Shown here: one piece after another, positions 27,370 through 37,023 of the stretch | Layout: every line of letters begins with the position of its first letter | Numbering within the stretch: the stretch's first letter is position 1 | DNA from: Rhizobium rhododendri | Lineage (GTDB): Bacteria; Pseudomonadota; Alphaproteobacteria; Rhizobiales; Rhizobiaceae | DNA: 64,000 nt | Direction of reading: 5' to 3' | Assembly: GCF_007000325.2 (NCBI RefSeq) | Contig: NZ_CP117267.1 | Coordinates: 1,984,001-2,048,000, forward strand | Made by a program: the position numbers and the translations under genes | The notes under the pieces: model-generated | The model's database searches: none | Told to the model about the DNA's origin: nothing | The model's input: the letters and a program-made list of their open reading frames with translations, nothing else

Positions 27370-28749
27370 ATGGCAGCATTCGACACGATCAGGCGCAACC
27401 ACGAGCACGTGCCGACGTCGCGCATCAAGTCGGCAAACCGCTGGCTGCGTCGCCGCCTGCCGACCGGTCTCTATACGCGCTCGCTGCTGATCATCATCAT
27501 CCCGATGATCCTGCTGCAGGCCGTCGTCGCCGCCGTGTTCATGGAGCGCTACTGGCAGATGGTGACCCAGCGGTTGTCGATGGCGACGACCCGCGATATC
27601 GCCAGCATTATCGACATCATCCAAACCTATCCCCAGGATGCCGACTACACCGAAGTCACCCGTATCGCTCGCGACAAACTCGGGCTCAGCATATCGATCG
27701 AGGCTAACAGCGAACTGCCGAGGCCGCTTTCCAAACCGTTCTTCTCCATCCTCGACGATATCCTCAGCGAGGAAATCCATGAGCAGATCAACCTGCCCTT
27801 CTGGATCGATACGGTCGGTGATTCCGGCGTCGTCGAAATCCGCATAAAGCTGAAGGACAAGGTCCTGCGGGTCTTTGCCCGCCGCAGCCAGACCTATGCC
27901 TCTAACACCCAGATCTTCATTTTCTGGATGGTCGGCACCTCGTTGGTGCTCATCATTATCGCGGTTCTGTTCCTGCGCGGCCAGATCAGGCCGATCGAAG
28001 CGCTGGCCAGGGCCGCCGAGAGCTTCGGCAAGGGCCAGAAGATGGAAACCTTCCTGCCACGCGGCGCCGACGAAGTCCGCCGCGCCGGCCTCGCCTTCAT
28101 CCTCATGCGCGAGCGCATCGAGCGCCAGATCGAGCAGCGCACGGCGATGCTGAGCGGCGTCAGCCATGACCTGCGCACTGTCCTCACGCGGTTCAAGCTG
28201 CAACTGGCGCTGGCCGGCGACAATCCTGACCTCGCGGGCCTCAACGAGGACGTCGAGGACATGCAGAGCATGCTTGAGGGCTACATGGCCTTTGCTCGTG
28301 GCGAAGCGGAGGAGGACGTCGGAAGCCTGAAGCTGACCGATCTTTTCGACAGGCTGGAGGTCGATTTCAGCCTGCATGGCAAGTCGTTCGCCTATGAACT
28401 CGAAGGCGACAACGTCGTCTCCGTCCGCCCCAACGCCTTCAACCGGCTGGTCACCAACCTTGCCTCGAATGCACGGCGCTACGCCAATACCCTGCGTATC
28501 GAGGCCAAGCACAGCGCCCGCTGGCTGACGGTCGTTTTCGATGACGACGGCCCCGGCATTCCGGCCGCCAACCGCGAGGACGTCTTCAAGCCGTTCTTCA
28601 GGCTCGACGCCGCACGCAATCTGGACAATTCCGGCACGGGCCTCGGTCTGTCGATCGCACTCGACATCGCCCGCAGCCATGGTGGCAACATCACGCTCGG
28701 TGACAGTCCTCTTGGTGGCCTGAGAGCCACCGTCCGTATTCCTGCCTGA
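27370..28749 (+). CDS. EnvZ-like sensor histidine kinase
   Basis: 459 residues. Two membrane helices (about 37-57 and 182-202) enclose a periplasmic sensor of about 120 residues; HAMP follows; the phospho-acceptor is H266 in LSGVSHDLRTVLTRFKLQL; N box NLASNARRYAN, G1 DDDGPGIP and G2 GTGLGLSIA are intact. Inner-membrane kinase for the preceding regulator. A DUF1349 gene follows after 9 bp. Confidence 0.94.
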   Translation: MAAFDTIRRNHEHVPTSRIKSANRWLRRRLPTGLYTRSLLIIIIPMILLQAVVAAVFMERYWQMVTQRLSMATTRDIASIIDIIQTYPQDADYTEVTRIARDKLGLSISIEANSELPRPLSKPFFSILDDILSEEIHEQINLPFWIDTVGDSGVVEIRIKLKDKVLRVFARRSQTYASNTQIFIFWMVGTSLVLIIIAVLFLRGQIRPIEALARAAESFGKGQKMETFLPRGADEVRRAGLAFILMRERIERQIEQRTAMLSGVSHDLRTVLTRFKLQLALAGDNPDLAGLNEDVEDMQSMLEGYMAFARGEAEEDVGSLKLTDLFDRLEVDFSLHGKSFAYELEGDNVVSVRPNAFNRLVTNLASNARRYANTLRIEAKHSARWLTVVFDDDGPGIPAANREDVFKPFFRLDAARNLDNSGTGLGLSIALDIARSHGGNITLGDSPLGGLRATVRIPA

Positions 28750-28758
28750 GGAGGCCCT

Positions 28759-29340
28759 ATGACGTTCGATCTTTCGGCAATGACCTGGCTGAATGAACCG
28801 CCTTTATCGGAGTTGCGCGACGGACGACTGTTCGTCCGGTCCGGCGAAAAAACCGACTTCTGGCAGGGTACCTATTACGGCTTCCACCGGGACGACGGCC
28901 ACTTCCTGCACCAGCCACGCCACGGCGATTTCACGGCCAGCGTCAGCTTTTCGGGCCATTACGAACATCTCTATGACCAGGCGGGCCTGATGATCCGCCA
29001 CGACGCGACGCACTGGGTCAAATGCGGCATCGAATTTACAGATGGCGCCAAGCATTTCAGCGTCGTCGTCACCAACGGGCATTCCGACTGGTCGGCCTTC
29101 AGGCTCGATCACGACTTCGATGCCTTGTCGGTGCGTGTGACCCGCAACGGCGACGCGCTGTTCATCCAGTACCGCACGGACGCAATGACCGACTGGCGCA
29201 TGGCAAGGCTCGCCTATTTCAACCCGGCGATCACGGAGTTGATGGTCGGCCCGGCCTTCTGCTCACCGCAGCGCGCCGGCTTCGAAGCGGAGTTTTTCGA
29301 TTTCAGCGTTACCGACCCAGTGTCGCGGGATATCCACTGA
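28759..29340 (+). CDS. DUF1349 concanavalin-like protein
   Basis: 193 residues, cytosolic by sequence. The beta-rich DUF1349 domain spans nearly the whole protein (KTDFWQGTYYGFHRDDGHFL; AGLMIRHDATHWVKCGIEF; MVGPAFCSPQRAGFEAEF). Lectin-like fold with unknown ligand. SD GAGGAGGCCCT and the 9-bp gap tie it to the kinase gene. Function unknown. Confidence 0.85.
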   Translation: MTFDLSAMTWLNEPPLSELRDGRLFVRSGEKTDFWQGTYYGFHRDDGHFLHQPRHGDFTASVSFSGHYEHLYDQAGLMIRHDATHWVKCGIEFTDGAKHFSVVVTNGHSDWSAFRLDHDFDALSVRVTRNGDALFIQYRTDAMTDWRMARLAYFNPAITELMVGPAFCSPQRAGFEAEFFDFSVTDPVSRDIH

Positions 29341-29353
29341 GCGGCAATGCCGT

Positions 29354-29695
29354 TCACATCATCCGGCGCCCGTTCGGCGCGCCACGCTCGACAGCGGCAA
29401 GCACGATGGCGCCTGCCTCGTCCTCGAAACCGAGGGTGAGCACTTCCGAGCGGAACGGCCCGATCTGGCGTGGCGGGAAATTGACGACGCCGAGCACTTG
29501 GCGACCGATCAACGTTTCAATTGTGTAGTGGACGGTGATCTGTGCCGAGGATTTCTTGATGCCGATCTCCGGGCCGAAATCGATTTTCAGCTTGAAGGCC
29601 GGCTTGCGTGCCTGCGGAAAATCCTCCGCCTCGACGATCGTGCCGACGCGGATGTCTACCTTCTCGAAATCGCCATAGGTGATCTCTTCGGTCAT
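29354..29695 (-). CDS. csaA: tRNA-binding-domain protein CsaA
   Basis: 113 residues, a single OB-fold EMAP/tRNA-binding domain ([40 protein letters not shown]). CsaA homodimers bind tRNA and have been described as a chaperone linked to protein export in Bacillus. Start at 29695 ([13 protein letters not shown]) with GGAG. Third gene of ybjN-proC-csaA, 16 nt after proC. Confidence 0.93.
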   Translation of the reverse strand: MTEEITYGDFEKVDIRVGTIVEAEDFPQARKPAFKLKIDFGPEIGIKKSSAQITVHYTIETLIGRQVLGVVNFPPRQIGPFRSEVLTLGFEDEAGAIVLAAVERGAPNGRRMM

Positions 29696-29711
29696 GGGGA
29701 GCTCCGTTGTG

Positions 29712-30545
29712 TCAGCCAGCCAGTTCCTGCGCACGCAGACGGGCAGCAGCGATCGCCTCGTCGAACAACGGCTGCATGCCGTCCTCTGCCATCAGCACGG
29801 CGAGAGCCGCTGCGGTGGTGCCGCCCGGCGAAGTGACGTTCTGGCGCAGCCTCGACGCATCGTCGGGGAGCTGGTGAAGAAGTTCGCCAGCTCCCGCGAC
29901 GGTTTCCCGTGCAAGACGCATGGCGAGGTCCGCCTGCAGGCCAAGCTTGCGACCTGCCTCCGCCATGCATTCCACGAGATAGAAGACATAGGCCGGTCCG
30001 CTTCCGGAAACAGCCGTGACGGCATCGATATCTGCTTCCTCGGGCACCCATTCGACGGGGCCGGAAACTTTCAGGAGATTCTGGACGATCTGGCGACGGC
30101 GCTCGTCTGTCGCCTCGTTGGCATAGGCGCCGGTGACGCCACGACCGACCATGGCCGGCGTGTTCGGCATGGCGCGGACCATGGCTGCCTTGCCGAGATG
30201 GGTCTCGAGGAAAGCCAGCGTCTTGCCGGCCGCAACGGATACGATGACTGTCTCAGTGCCCACGGCATGGCGCAGCGACGGCAGCACCGCTTCCATCACC
30301 TGCGGCTTCAGCGCCAGAAAAAGAACGCCGGCCTCTATACCCTCGGGCAAACTGGTGACATGACGGGCGCCGGCTTCCGCAATCATCGTCAGCATCGGGG
30401 CTGCCGGACCCGGATCGACGACGATCACCGAAGAACCGGCAACACCGCTCTTCAGCCAGCCAGTCAGCAGCGCGCCGCCCATATTACCAGCACCGACCAG
30501 AACGATCGGCCCCGAAGAAGGGACGGAAGCGGCGGCAGGCGTCAT
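29712..30545 (-). CDS. proC: Pyrroline-5-carboxylate reductase
   Basis: 277 residues. Last step of proline synthesis (P5C to proline with NAD(P)H). N-terminal dinucleotide fold [20 protein letters not shown], conserved [16 protein letters not shown] and C-terminal dimerisation/substrate motif [15 protein letters not shown], then [10 protein letters not shown]. Start ATG 30545 is one nucleotide from the ybjN stop (TGAtATG), indicating coupling. Confidence 0.96.
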   Translation of the reverse strand: MTPAAASVPSSGPIVLVGAGNMGGALLTGWLKSGVAGSSVIVVDPGPAAPMLTMIAEAGARHVTSLPEGIEAGVLFLALKPQVMEAVLPSLRHAVGTETVIVSVAAGKTLAFLETHLGKAAMVRAMPNTPAMVGRGVTGAYANEATDERRRQIVQNLLKVSGPVEWVPEEADIDAVTAVSGSGPAYVFYLVECMAEAGRKLGLQADLAMRLARETVAGAGELLHQLPDDASRLRQNVTSPGGTTAAALAVLMAEDGMQPLFDEAIAAARLRAQELAG

Positions 30546-30546
30546 A

Positions 30547-31047
30547 TCAGCACTCACCAACGGTTTCGAACAGGACAGCTTCCATCGCGCTCTTGGCCTC
30601 CATGCCGGACCAGACGACAAACTGGAAGGCCTGATAATACGCTTCGCAGGTTTCAAGACCGTTGGAAAGCAGCACTTCAACCTGACGGTTGGTCGGCTCG
30701 GCGCCACCGGCGAGCAGCAGCGACTGGCGGAAAATCACCACGTCTTCCTGGCGCCACAGGTCGAAATGACCCATCATCACCTGGCCGTTGATGCAGGAGA
30801 GCAGACGGATGACTTCGTTGACGCGGGTTTCTGCGACCTTGATGTCGAACGCGCAGGCAATGTGCAGGGCCTCGCACTCTTCCATCCATGAAAACGACAC
30901 GTGATAATCGGCCCAGTGGCCGGCTACGGTCATGGCGATCTCGTCTTCGCCCGACCTCTCGAAGGACCAGTCGTTATTGGCAGCGACGAACTCGATCATA
31001 TCGACCGGGTTGGACTGGCGCTCAAGTTCAATTTCCATCAGGCTCAT
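30547..31047 (-). CDS. YbjN-domain protein
   Basis: 166 residues of the YbjN/DUF1790 family, similar in fold to type III secretion chaperones (ERSGEDEIAMTVAGHWADYH, VNEVIRLLSCINGQVMMGHF, SNGLETCEAYYQAFQFVVWS). Linked to proC in many alphaproteobacteria; its role is not established. Start at 31047 (MSLMEIELERQSNPVDMI) following AAAGGTG. Confidence 0.88.
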   Translation of the reverse strand: MSLMEIELERQSNPVDMIEFVAANNDWSFERSGEDEIAMTVAGHWADYHVSFSWMEECEALHIACAFDIKVAETRVNEVIRLLSCINGQVMMGHFDLWRQEDVVIFRQSLLLAGGAEPTNRQVEVLLSNGLETCEAYYQAFQFVVWSGMEAKSAMEAVLFETVGEC

Positions 31048-31435
31048 ACAGCACCTTTTCAACCGGAGTGAATGCAGCTGCTTGTGCTTCAACACACTAC
31101 CCTGCAGACAGTAACTCCGGCACAACCACTGGGATGATGTTGAACGGGGCCAGTATATCGTGACCACCATGCCCGGAGCTTACCAAGGCCGTTCCGAATC
31201 ATCATTTAAAATCAGTGTATAGGCGCTGTAGGCCGGCGCCATCCCCTCAAATTACAAATCCCCGATCCGCCTGTGGAAAGGTGTTGCGAGATCGATTCAG
31301 AAGCGAGTCATAAATGACTCTGGCGATTGAGTTTTTTGTACATGTCCACAGGTCTTAAAAAATTCGTTCAAATGATAACAAAACGGGCATGGTGGAGATC
31401 CACCATGCCCGTCGGACCAGCCTTGGGGGCTGAAA
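31048..31435. other. Gene-free interval between ybjN and ubiK
   Basis: About 390 bp. It must contain the ybjN promoter but no convincing hexamer pair was found. A short GGCGC/GCGCC dyad is at about 31225-31243, and the ubiK terminator occupies the right end. No gene seen. Confidence 0.5.
31374..31412 (-). terminator. Terminator after ubiK
   Basis: A perfect 14-bp inverted repeat (ACGGGCATGGTGGA and TCCACCATGCCCGT, loop 2 nt). On the minus strand it runs into TTTTGTT. Confidence 0.85.
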
Positions 31436-31696
31436 TCACTTTGCCTTGGCGGAAAGCTTCGCCTCGAGCGCTTCGATACGGGCCTTGAGCGCATCGTTTT
31501 CGTCACGCGCCTTGACCGCCATTTCGCGCACGGCTTCGAACTCCTCGCGCTTGACGATGTCCATGCTGTTAAGCCAGCGTTCGGCCTGGGCATTGAAGGC
31601 GGTTTCGATTTCGCGGCGGACGCCCTGCGCGGCGCCAGCGGCATCGGTCATCAGCTTGGCGAATTCATCCATGATGCGGTTCGGTCCTGTGGTCAT
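31436..31696 (-). CDS. ubiK: UbiK-family accessory factor (BMFP/YqiC)
   Basis: 86 residues, largely helical with a C-terminal coiled coil (EFEAVREMAVKARDENDALK, then ARIEALEAKL). The family helps ubiquinone biosynthesis in proteobacteria, possibly as a scaffold, and has membrane-fusogenic activity. Start at 31696 (MTTGPNRIMDEFAKLM) has a clear AAGGAGAG SD; the upstream ATG at 31717 does not. Confidence 0.88.
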   Translation of the reverse strand: MTTGPNRIMDEFAKLMTDAAGAAQGVRREIETAFNAQAERWLNSMDIVKREEFEAVREMAVKARDENDALKARIEALEAKLSAKAK

Positions 31697-31901
31697 GCTG
31701 CTCTCCTTTGCGGCCAACGGCCCGGTGAAGGGTTTTCACCTCCAAGATAGTGTTGAGTTAGGATTTCGGAAGTCCCGTTGCAAGCGGTTTAAGCCGTGGG
31801 CAACTCAGCACAGCGCTTGCAATTGTCATGGTTCGGTTTAATCGACATCATCATGCCTCGTTTCGGCAGCATGTTCAGCGCGCATTATTGGATCGATCAC
31901 C

Positions 31902-32768
31902 TTGCAGACACCCGCCCTTCTTATGGCAATGATTCCCTTCCCGGATATCGATCCGGTGGCCTTCTCCATAGGTCCGCTGGCGATACACTGGTACGGACTT
32001 GCCTATGTCATCGGCATCCTGCTCGGCTGGGGCTATGCGAGGCGTCTGGTCACCAACGAACGACTGTGGCGTGATGGCAAGGCGCCGATGACCATTGCCC
32101 ATCTCGATGACTTCGTTGTCTGGATTGCACTCGGCATCGTGCTTGGCGGTCGCATTGGCTACGTGTTGTTCTACGACATGCAAGCCGTCAGCGAAAATCC
32201 GCTGCGCGCATTCGAAATCTGGAACGGAGGAATGTCGTTCCATGGTGGCCTTATAGGCTCGACCGTCGCGATGATCCTGTTCTCCCGCCGCAATGGCATT
32301 CCGATGTGGAGCCTGTTCGACGTCATCGCCACCGTCGTGCCGATCGGACTGTTCTGCGGACGCATCGCCAATTTCGTCAACGGCGAACTCTGGGGTCGCG
32401 TCTCGACGGTGCCGTGGGCTATCGTCTTTCCGACAGGCGGGCCGCTCAGCCGTCATCCGAGCCAGCTCTACGAGGCAGGCCTCGAGGGCATCGTGCTGTT
32501 CCTGGTGCTGTTTGTCATCACCCATTGGCTGCTGACCCTGAAGCGACCGGGCCTCACCAGCGGCGTTTTCGTCACCGGCTATGCGCTGTCGCGCATCTTC
32601 GTCGAGTTCTTTCGCGAACCGGATGCGCAGCTCGGCTATCTCCTCGGTACCGACTGGCTGACCATGGGTATGGTGCTGTCGCTGCCGATGATCCTGCTCG
32701 GTCTCTGGGCTGCCATACGCGCTGTTCGGGCTGTCCGGGCCGATACCATCCAGCGACATCCAGTCTGA
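31902..32768 (+). CDS. lgt: Prolipoprotein diacylglyceryl transferase
   Basis: 288 residues from a TTG start at 31902; ATGs at 31923 and 31929 are alternatives and no SD decides. Seven membrane helices. Transfers diacylglycerol from phosphatidylglycerol to the lipobox cysteine. Family motifs: [29 protein letters not shown], the Lgt signature [14 protein letters not shown] and [13 protein letters not shown] midA gene follows after 19 bp and a predicted lipoprotein substrate lies 3 kb downstream. Confidence 0.94.
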   Translation: MQTPALLMAMIPFPDIDPVAFSIGPLAIHWYGLAYVIGILLGWGYARRLVTNERLWRDGKAPMTIAHLDDFVVWIALGIVLGGRIGYVLFYDMQAVSENPLRAFEIWNGGMSFHGGLIGSTVAMILFSRRNGIPMWSLFDVIATVVPIGLFCGRIANFVNGELWGRVSTVPWAIVFPTGGPLSRHPSQLYEAGLEGIVLFLVLFVITHWLLTLKRPGLTSGVFVTGYALSRIFVEFFREPDAQLGYLLGTDWLTMGMVLSLPMILLGLWAAIRAVRAVRADTIQRHPV

Positions 32769-32787
32769 GCGTTTCGGGGGAGATGCG

Positions 32788-33888
32788 ATGACAACCGCGC
32801 TAGGGGAAAAGATCAAGACCATCATCCGCGCCAACGGGCCGATCAGCGTCACCGATTATTTCTCGCTGTGCCTCGCGGACCCGCAGCACGGCTACTACCG
32901 CACGCGCGAACCCTTCGGCCCTTCCGGCGACTTCGTGACCGCGCCAGAGGTCAGCCAGCTGTTCGGCGAGATGATCGGCGTCTTCATGGTGCATGCCTGG
33001 CAGCGCCACGGCACGCCGCCGGGTGTGCGCCTTGTCGAGATCGGCCCCGGTCGCGGCACGATGATGTCGGACATGCTGCGCGTCATTCGGCGCCTTGCAC
33101 CGCTGCTCTACGACAGCATGCAGGTGCATCTGGTCGAAACCAGCGAACGACTGCGCGACATCCAGCAGGAGACGCTGCAGTCCCATGGCGCCAAGGTCGC
33201 CTGGCATGTGGATTTCAACGACGTCCCCCATGGCTTCACGCTGCTGGCCGCCAACGAGCTGTTCGATGCCATCCCGATCCGCCAGTTTGTACGCACCGCA
33301 ACGGGCTTTCGCGAGCGGGTGGTGGTGCTCGACATCGATGACGAGCTCAGCTTTGCTGCCGGCATCGCAACCCTCGATCCAGCACTGATGCCTGAATCCG
33401 CGCCCAAGACGCCGCTCGGCACTGTCTTTGAAATCGCCCCTGCCCGCCAGGCGGTGATGAGCGCCATCTGCGAGCGGCTCGGCAGCAATGGCGGCACTGC
33501 CGTCATCATCGACTACGGCCATCTGTCGACGGGTTTCGGCGACACGCTGCAGGCCGTGCGGATGCATGAATACGATCCGCCGCTCGCCCATCCCGGCGAA
33601 GCGGACCTCACCAGCCACGTCGATTTCCAGAGCCTTGCCGAAGCAGCGCTCGCCGAAGGCATCCACGTCAACGGTTGCGCCTACCAAGGCGATTTCCTGA
33701 TAGGGCTCGGACTGGCGGACCGCGCCGGTGCGCTTGGCCGGGGACAGGACGGCACGGTGCAGCGCGATATCCAGCTAGCCGTGGACAGGCTGGCCGGCGC
33801 TGGCGAAGGCAAGATGGGGGAACTGTTCAAGGTGCTGGCAGTTTCCAGTCCGGCCATCGACCTGATGCCGTTCCGCCCGGTGGATTGA
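32788..33888 (+). CDS. SAM-dependent methyltransferase, MidA/NDUFAF7 family
   Basis: 366 residues. SAM-binding motif VRLVEIGPGRGTMMSDML, upstream SVTDYFSLCLADPQHGYYRT and PFGPSGDFVTAPEVSQLFGE, which are diagnostic of the family. Mitochondrial NDUFAF7 methylates an arginine in a complex I subunit; a similar role in bacteria is inferred. Start at 32788 with a GGGGGAG SD. Cotranscribed with lgt and probably pgeF. Confidence 0.92.
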   Translation: MTTALGEKIKTIIRANGPISVTDYFSLCLADPQHGYYRTREPFGPSGDFVTAPEVSQLFGEMIGVFMVHAWQRHGTPPGVRLVEIGPGRGTMMSDMLRVIRRLAPLLYDSMQVHLVETSERLRDIQQETLQSHGAKVAWHVDFNDVPHGFTLLAANELFDAIPIRQFVRTATGFRERVVVLDIDDELSFAAGIATLDPALMPESAPKTPLGTVFEIAPARQAVMSAICERLGSNGGTAVIIDYGHLSTGFGDTLQAVRMHEYDPPLAHPGEADLTSHVDFQSLAEAALAEGIHVNGCAYQGDFLIGLGLADRAGALGRGQDGTVQRDIQLAVDRLAGAGEGKMGELFKVLAVSSPAIDLMPFRPVD

Positions 33889-33978
33889 CAGCCCGCCTGC
33901 CGTGGGGAAAACATCTGCGCCATCGAAGCAGCGGACCGCACGCCAGGCAACGGCTGCGCAAGCCAGACGAAACCGGAC

Positions 33979-34776
33979 GTGAAGGACGACTCATTGCTGC
34001 AACCCCTGGAAAGCCCGCTGCTGGCGGCAATCGGCCGTCCCGGCATCCGCCACGGCTACTTTACCCGACAAGGCGGCGTCTCCGAGGGTATCTATCGTGG
34101 CCTCAATGTCGGACTCGGCTCCCGCGATGAGCGGGCTGCGGTCGAGGAAAACCGCCATCGGGTCGCTGCGTGGTTCGGCCAGCCGGTCGAAAGGCTCGCC
34201 ACCGTCCATCAAATCCACTCCGCCGACGTCGTTACCATCGATGCCGGCTATGACGGCACAAGACAGCAGGCCGACGCGCTGGTGACAGCCGTGCCCGGCA
34301 TAGTGCTCGGCGTGCTGGCAGCCGATTGCGGCCCGATCCTTTTTGCCGATGCCAAGAACCGGGTGATCGGTGCAGCCCACGCGGGATGGAAGGGTGCGCT
34401 GACAGGCGTACTCGAAAACACCATCGACGCGATGGTGTCGCTTGGCGCAGAGCGCAGATCGATCGTTGCCTGCCTCGGCCCGTCGATCAGCAGCAGCAGC
34501 TACGAAGTCGGCCCGGAGTTCGTCGAACGCTTCCTCGCCCATGATCCGGCCTACACGCGCTATTTCTCGGGGTCGGCCAATCAGGGCCACGCGATGTTCG
34601 ACCTGCCGGCCCTCACCATCGACCGGTTGACGGCAGCCGGCGTCACGGCCGAAAGCCTGGGCCTTTGCACCTACCCCGATGCCGACCGCTTTTTTTCCTA
34701 CCGCCGCACGACCCATGAGCGCCAGGAAGACTACGGCCGGCAGATCTCAGCCATCGCAATCGAGGACACGTTTTAA
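33979..34776 (+). CDS. pgeF: Peptidoglycan editing factor PgeF (YfiH/DUF152)
   Basis: 265 residues. The metal/active-site residues of the family are present: HQIHSADVV (His), AADCGPILFAD (Cys) and GAAHAGWKG (His). PgeF removes peptidoglycan precursors carrying L-Ser in place of L-Ala; these proteins were earlier called laccase-like polyphenol oxidases. GTG start at 33979 (VKDDSLLQPLESPLL). The M24-like gene begins 2 nt after its stop. Confidence 0.92.
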   Translation: MKDDSLLQPLESPLLAAIGRPGIRHGYFTRQGGVSEGIYRGLNVGLGSRDERAAVEENRHRVAAWFGQPVERLATVHQIHSADVVTIDAGYDGTRQQADALVTAVPGIVLGVLAADCGPILFADAKNRVIGAAHAGWKGALTGVLENTIDAMVSLGAERRSIVACLGPSISSSSYEVGPEFVERFLAHDPAYTRYFSGSANQGHAMFDLPALTIDRLTAAGVTAESLGLCTYPDADRFFSYRRTTHERQEDYGRQISAIAIEDTF

Positions 34777-34777
34777 C

Positions 34778-35929
34778 ATGGCCCTGCACTTCGAACGCAC
34801 CGAATTCGCCGACCGCCTCGCAAGGTTGACGGCAAAGATGGAAGAGGAGAAGCTCGACGCGATGCTGCTCTTTGCCCAGGAGAGCATGTACTGGCTGACA
34901 GGCTACGATACCTTCGGCTACTGCTTCTTCCAGACGCTGGTGGTAAAGGCGGACGGCACCATGACGTTGCTGACCCGCTCGGCAGACCTGCGCCAGGCGC
35001 GCCAGACTTCCATCATCGAGGACATCCACATCTGGGTCGACCGCATCAACGCCGACCCGACGCTCGATCTGAAGAACCTGCTGAGCGAAATGGACCTGCT
35101 CGGCGCCCGCATCGGCGTCGAATACGATACGCACGGCATGACCGGCCGCGTCGCACGCCTGCTCGACGATCAGCTGACATCGTTCGCCCAGCTGGTCGAT
35201 GCTTCCTACCTCGTCGGCCGTCTCCGGTTGGTAAAGAGCCCGACCGAACTTGCCTATGTCGAGCGCGCGGCAGCCCTTGCCGACGATGCGCTGGATGCGG
35301 CGCTGGCATTGACCGGGCCCGGCGGCGATGAAGCCGCGATCCTTGCAGCCATGCAGGGAGCGGTATTTTCCGGCGGAGGCGACTATCCGGCCAACGAATT
35401 CATCATCGGCTCCGGCATCGATGCCCTTCTCTGCCGCTACAAGGCGGGCCGTCGCAAGCTGGATGCCAACGACCAACTGACGCTGGAGTGGGCCGGTACC
35501 TACGCCCACTACCATGCTGCCATGATGCGCACGATCGTCGTGGGCGAGCCGACACATCGCCACCGCGAGCTGTTCAGCGCCTGCCTCGAAACTATCCAGG
35601 CCATCGAGACCGTGATGAAGCCGGGCCATAACTTTGGCGACGTGTTCGACATGCATGCGAGGATCATGGACGAGCGCGGCCTGGCGCGGCACCGGCTCAA
35701 CGCCTGCGGCTATTCCCTCGGCGCCCGCTTCTCGCCCTCCTGGATGGAACAGCAGATGTTCCACATCGGCAATCCGCAGGAGATCGAGCCCGGCATGTCG
35801 CTGTTCGTTCACATGATCATCATGGATTCCGACACCGGCACGGCGATGACCCTCGGCCAGACCTACCTGACGACCGCGGACGCTCCCAAAACTCTTTCGC
35901 GCCATCCGCTCGAATTTCTTAACCGGTAA
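34778..35929 (+). CDS. M24-family protein lacking metal ligands (creatinase/ectoine-hydrolase-like)
   Basis: 383 residues with creatinase N-domain and pita-bread C-domain. In true Xaa-Pro peptidases the segment reads D-x-G...Y-x-x-D-x-T-R; here it is LEWAGTYAHYHAAMMRT, so the first Asp is Glu and the second is Ala. The GHG(I/L)G motif is replaced by CGYSLG. Loss of the two-metal site suggests a creatinase- or DoeA-like hydrolase acting on C-N bonds, or an inactive protein. Start at 34778 (MALHFERTEFADRL), 2 nt after pgeF. Confidence 0.85.
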   Translation: MALHFERTEFADRLARLTAKMEEEKLDAMLLFAQESMYWLTGYDTFGYCFFQTLVVKADGTMTLLTRSADLRQARQTSIIEDIHIWVDRINADPTLDLKNLLSEMDLLGARIGVEYDTHGMTGRVARLLDDQLTSFAQLVDASYLVGRLRLVKSPTELAYVERAAALADDALDAALALTGPGGDEAAILAAMQGAVFSGGGDYPANEFIIGSGIDALLCRYKAGRRKLDANDQLTLEWAGTYAHYHAAMMRTIVVGEPTHRHRELFSACLETIQAIETVMKPGHNFGDVFDMHARIMDERGLARHRLNACGYSLGARFSPSWMEQQMFHIGNPQEIEPGMSLFVHMIIMDSDTGTAMTLGQTYLTTADAPKTLSRHPLEFLNR

Positions 35930-36024
35930 GGGCGTATCCTGTCTCTTCGAGCGGGAACGAGGATCAAGCCGATGCTGTCCTGTCACCCGCCGGCTCAACC
36001 GGGCGATGAAGGGACGCAGGAACC

Positions 36025-36918
36025 ATGGTGTCTGTCAGGTCGATACCGATCATCGTGGTCGCATTCGCGGCCTTGTCCGCCTGTAACACGACCGACGCGC
36101 TGACACCTCGGGTCGGTATCGGCGACGATGTCGCCTCCGCCCCGGTCACCCAGCGCGAGGTCGAGCGGATGGCGGCGGCTCCCCACCAGCCGACTTATGG
36201 CGCCCAGACCCGGGACAGCTATCAATCCAGCTACCAGCAGCAGGGCTACAGCACCACCGGCAGTTCATCCGCAACGCTGGACGAGCAGGCCGATGCGCTG
36301 CGCAGCGGCGGCCGCAACCCGGTTGCGTCCAAGCCGCTCCACGATGGCATGTCGCAGGGTCAGGATGACGCGGAAAATTCCCTGCCGTCGCAATCCGACG
36401 AGCAACGCGAGGCCGAGCGTCGACTGAGCGACCCGCAGCCTGCGCAAGAGCAACAACAGGCCGCCGAGCAGAGCGATCAATCCGACGCCGGGCAACAACA
36501 GCCCGATGGCGAGCAGCAGCAAGCATCGCTTCCGCCGGCTGCAGCGAGCGACGGCAACACCATCCGCTTCCTGCCGATTATCGGAGGACCGGTTGAGGCC
36601 GTTACGCCGCTATCGCGACAGCTGGGCGTTGAGGCGCGCGCCAACGGGCTGACGATCAAGGGATCGGGCGACACCGCCGCCGCCTACATTCTGAAAGGCT
36701 ACCTCACGACCTTTGCAGACGGCCCCCAGATCACCGTCTCCTACGTCTGGGACGTGCTGGACAGCACCGGCGGACGCCTGCACCGTATCCAGGGCACGGA
36801 GAGCGTACCGCTGAAGCGCGGCGATCCATGGGCCGCTGTTCCGCCCTCCGTCATGCAGAAAATCGCCTCGAAGACGATCGCCGAATTCAATGGCTGGCGT
36901 CAGACACGCGGTGCATAG
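36025..36918 (+). CDS. Lipoprotein of unknown function with Gln/Ser-rich linker
   Basis: 297 residues. Signal peptide with lipobox LSAC (Cys at residue 20), so Lgt/Lsp processing is expected. Residues about 55-180 are low-complexity, rich in Gln, Ser, Asp and Ala (QPAQEQQQAAEQSDQSDAGQ). A folded C-terminal domain of about 110 residues (IRFLPIIGGPVEAVTPLSRQ; LKGYLTTFADGPQITVSYVW; IASKTIAEFNGWRQ) follows. The layout suggests an envelope-anchored domain on a flexible tether. Family not recognised. Confidence 0.8.
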   Translation: MVSVRSIPIIVVAFAALSACNTTDALTPRVGIGDDVASAPVTQREVERMAAAPHQPTYGAQTRDSYQSSYQQQGYSTTGSSSATLDEQADALRSGGRNPVASKPLHDGMSQGQDDAENSLPSQSDEQREAERRLSDPQPAQEQQQAAEQSDQSDAGQQQPDGEQQQASLPPAAASDGNTIRFLPIIGGPVEAVTPLSRQLGVEARANGLTIKGSGDTAAAYILKGYLTTFADGPQITVSYVWDVLDSTGGRLHRIQGTESVPLKRGDPWAAVPPSVMQKIASKTIAEFNGWRQTRGA

Positions 36919-37023
36919 CATCCCCCCTACACACAATTCTGGGCTTCACTTGTCCTAAGCCCTTGCATTCGAGACCGGGGCGGTTAAAAGCGCGGCTATC
37001 AAACTGGAAATGGGCGGACCAAA

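Noticed and set aside
31223..31245. GGCGC/GCGCC dyad as a terminator
   Set aside because: Too short, no T run, no gene ending there.
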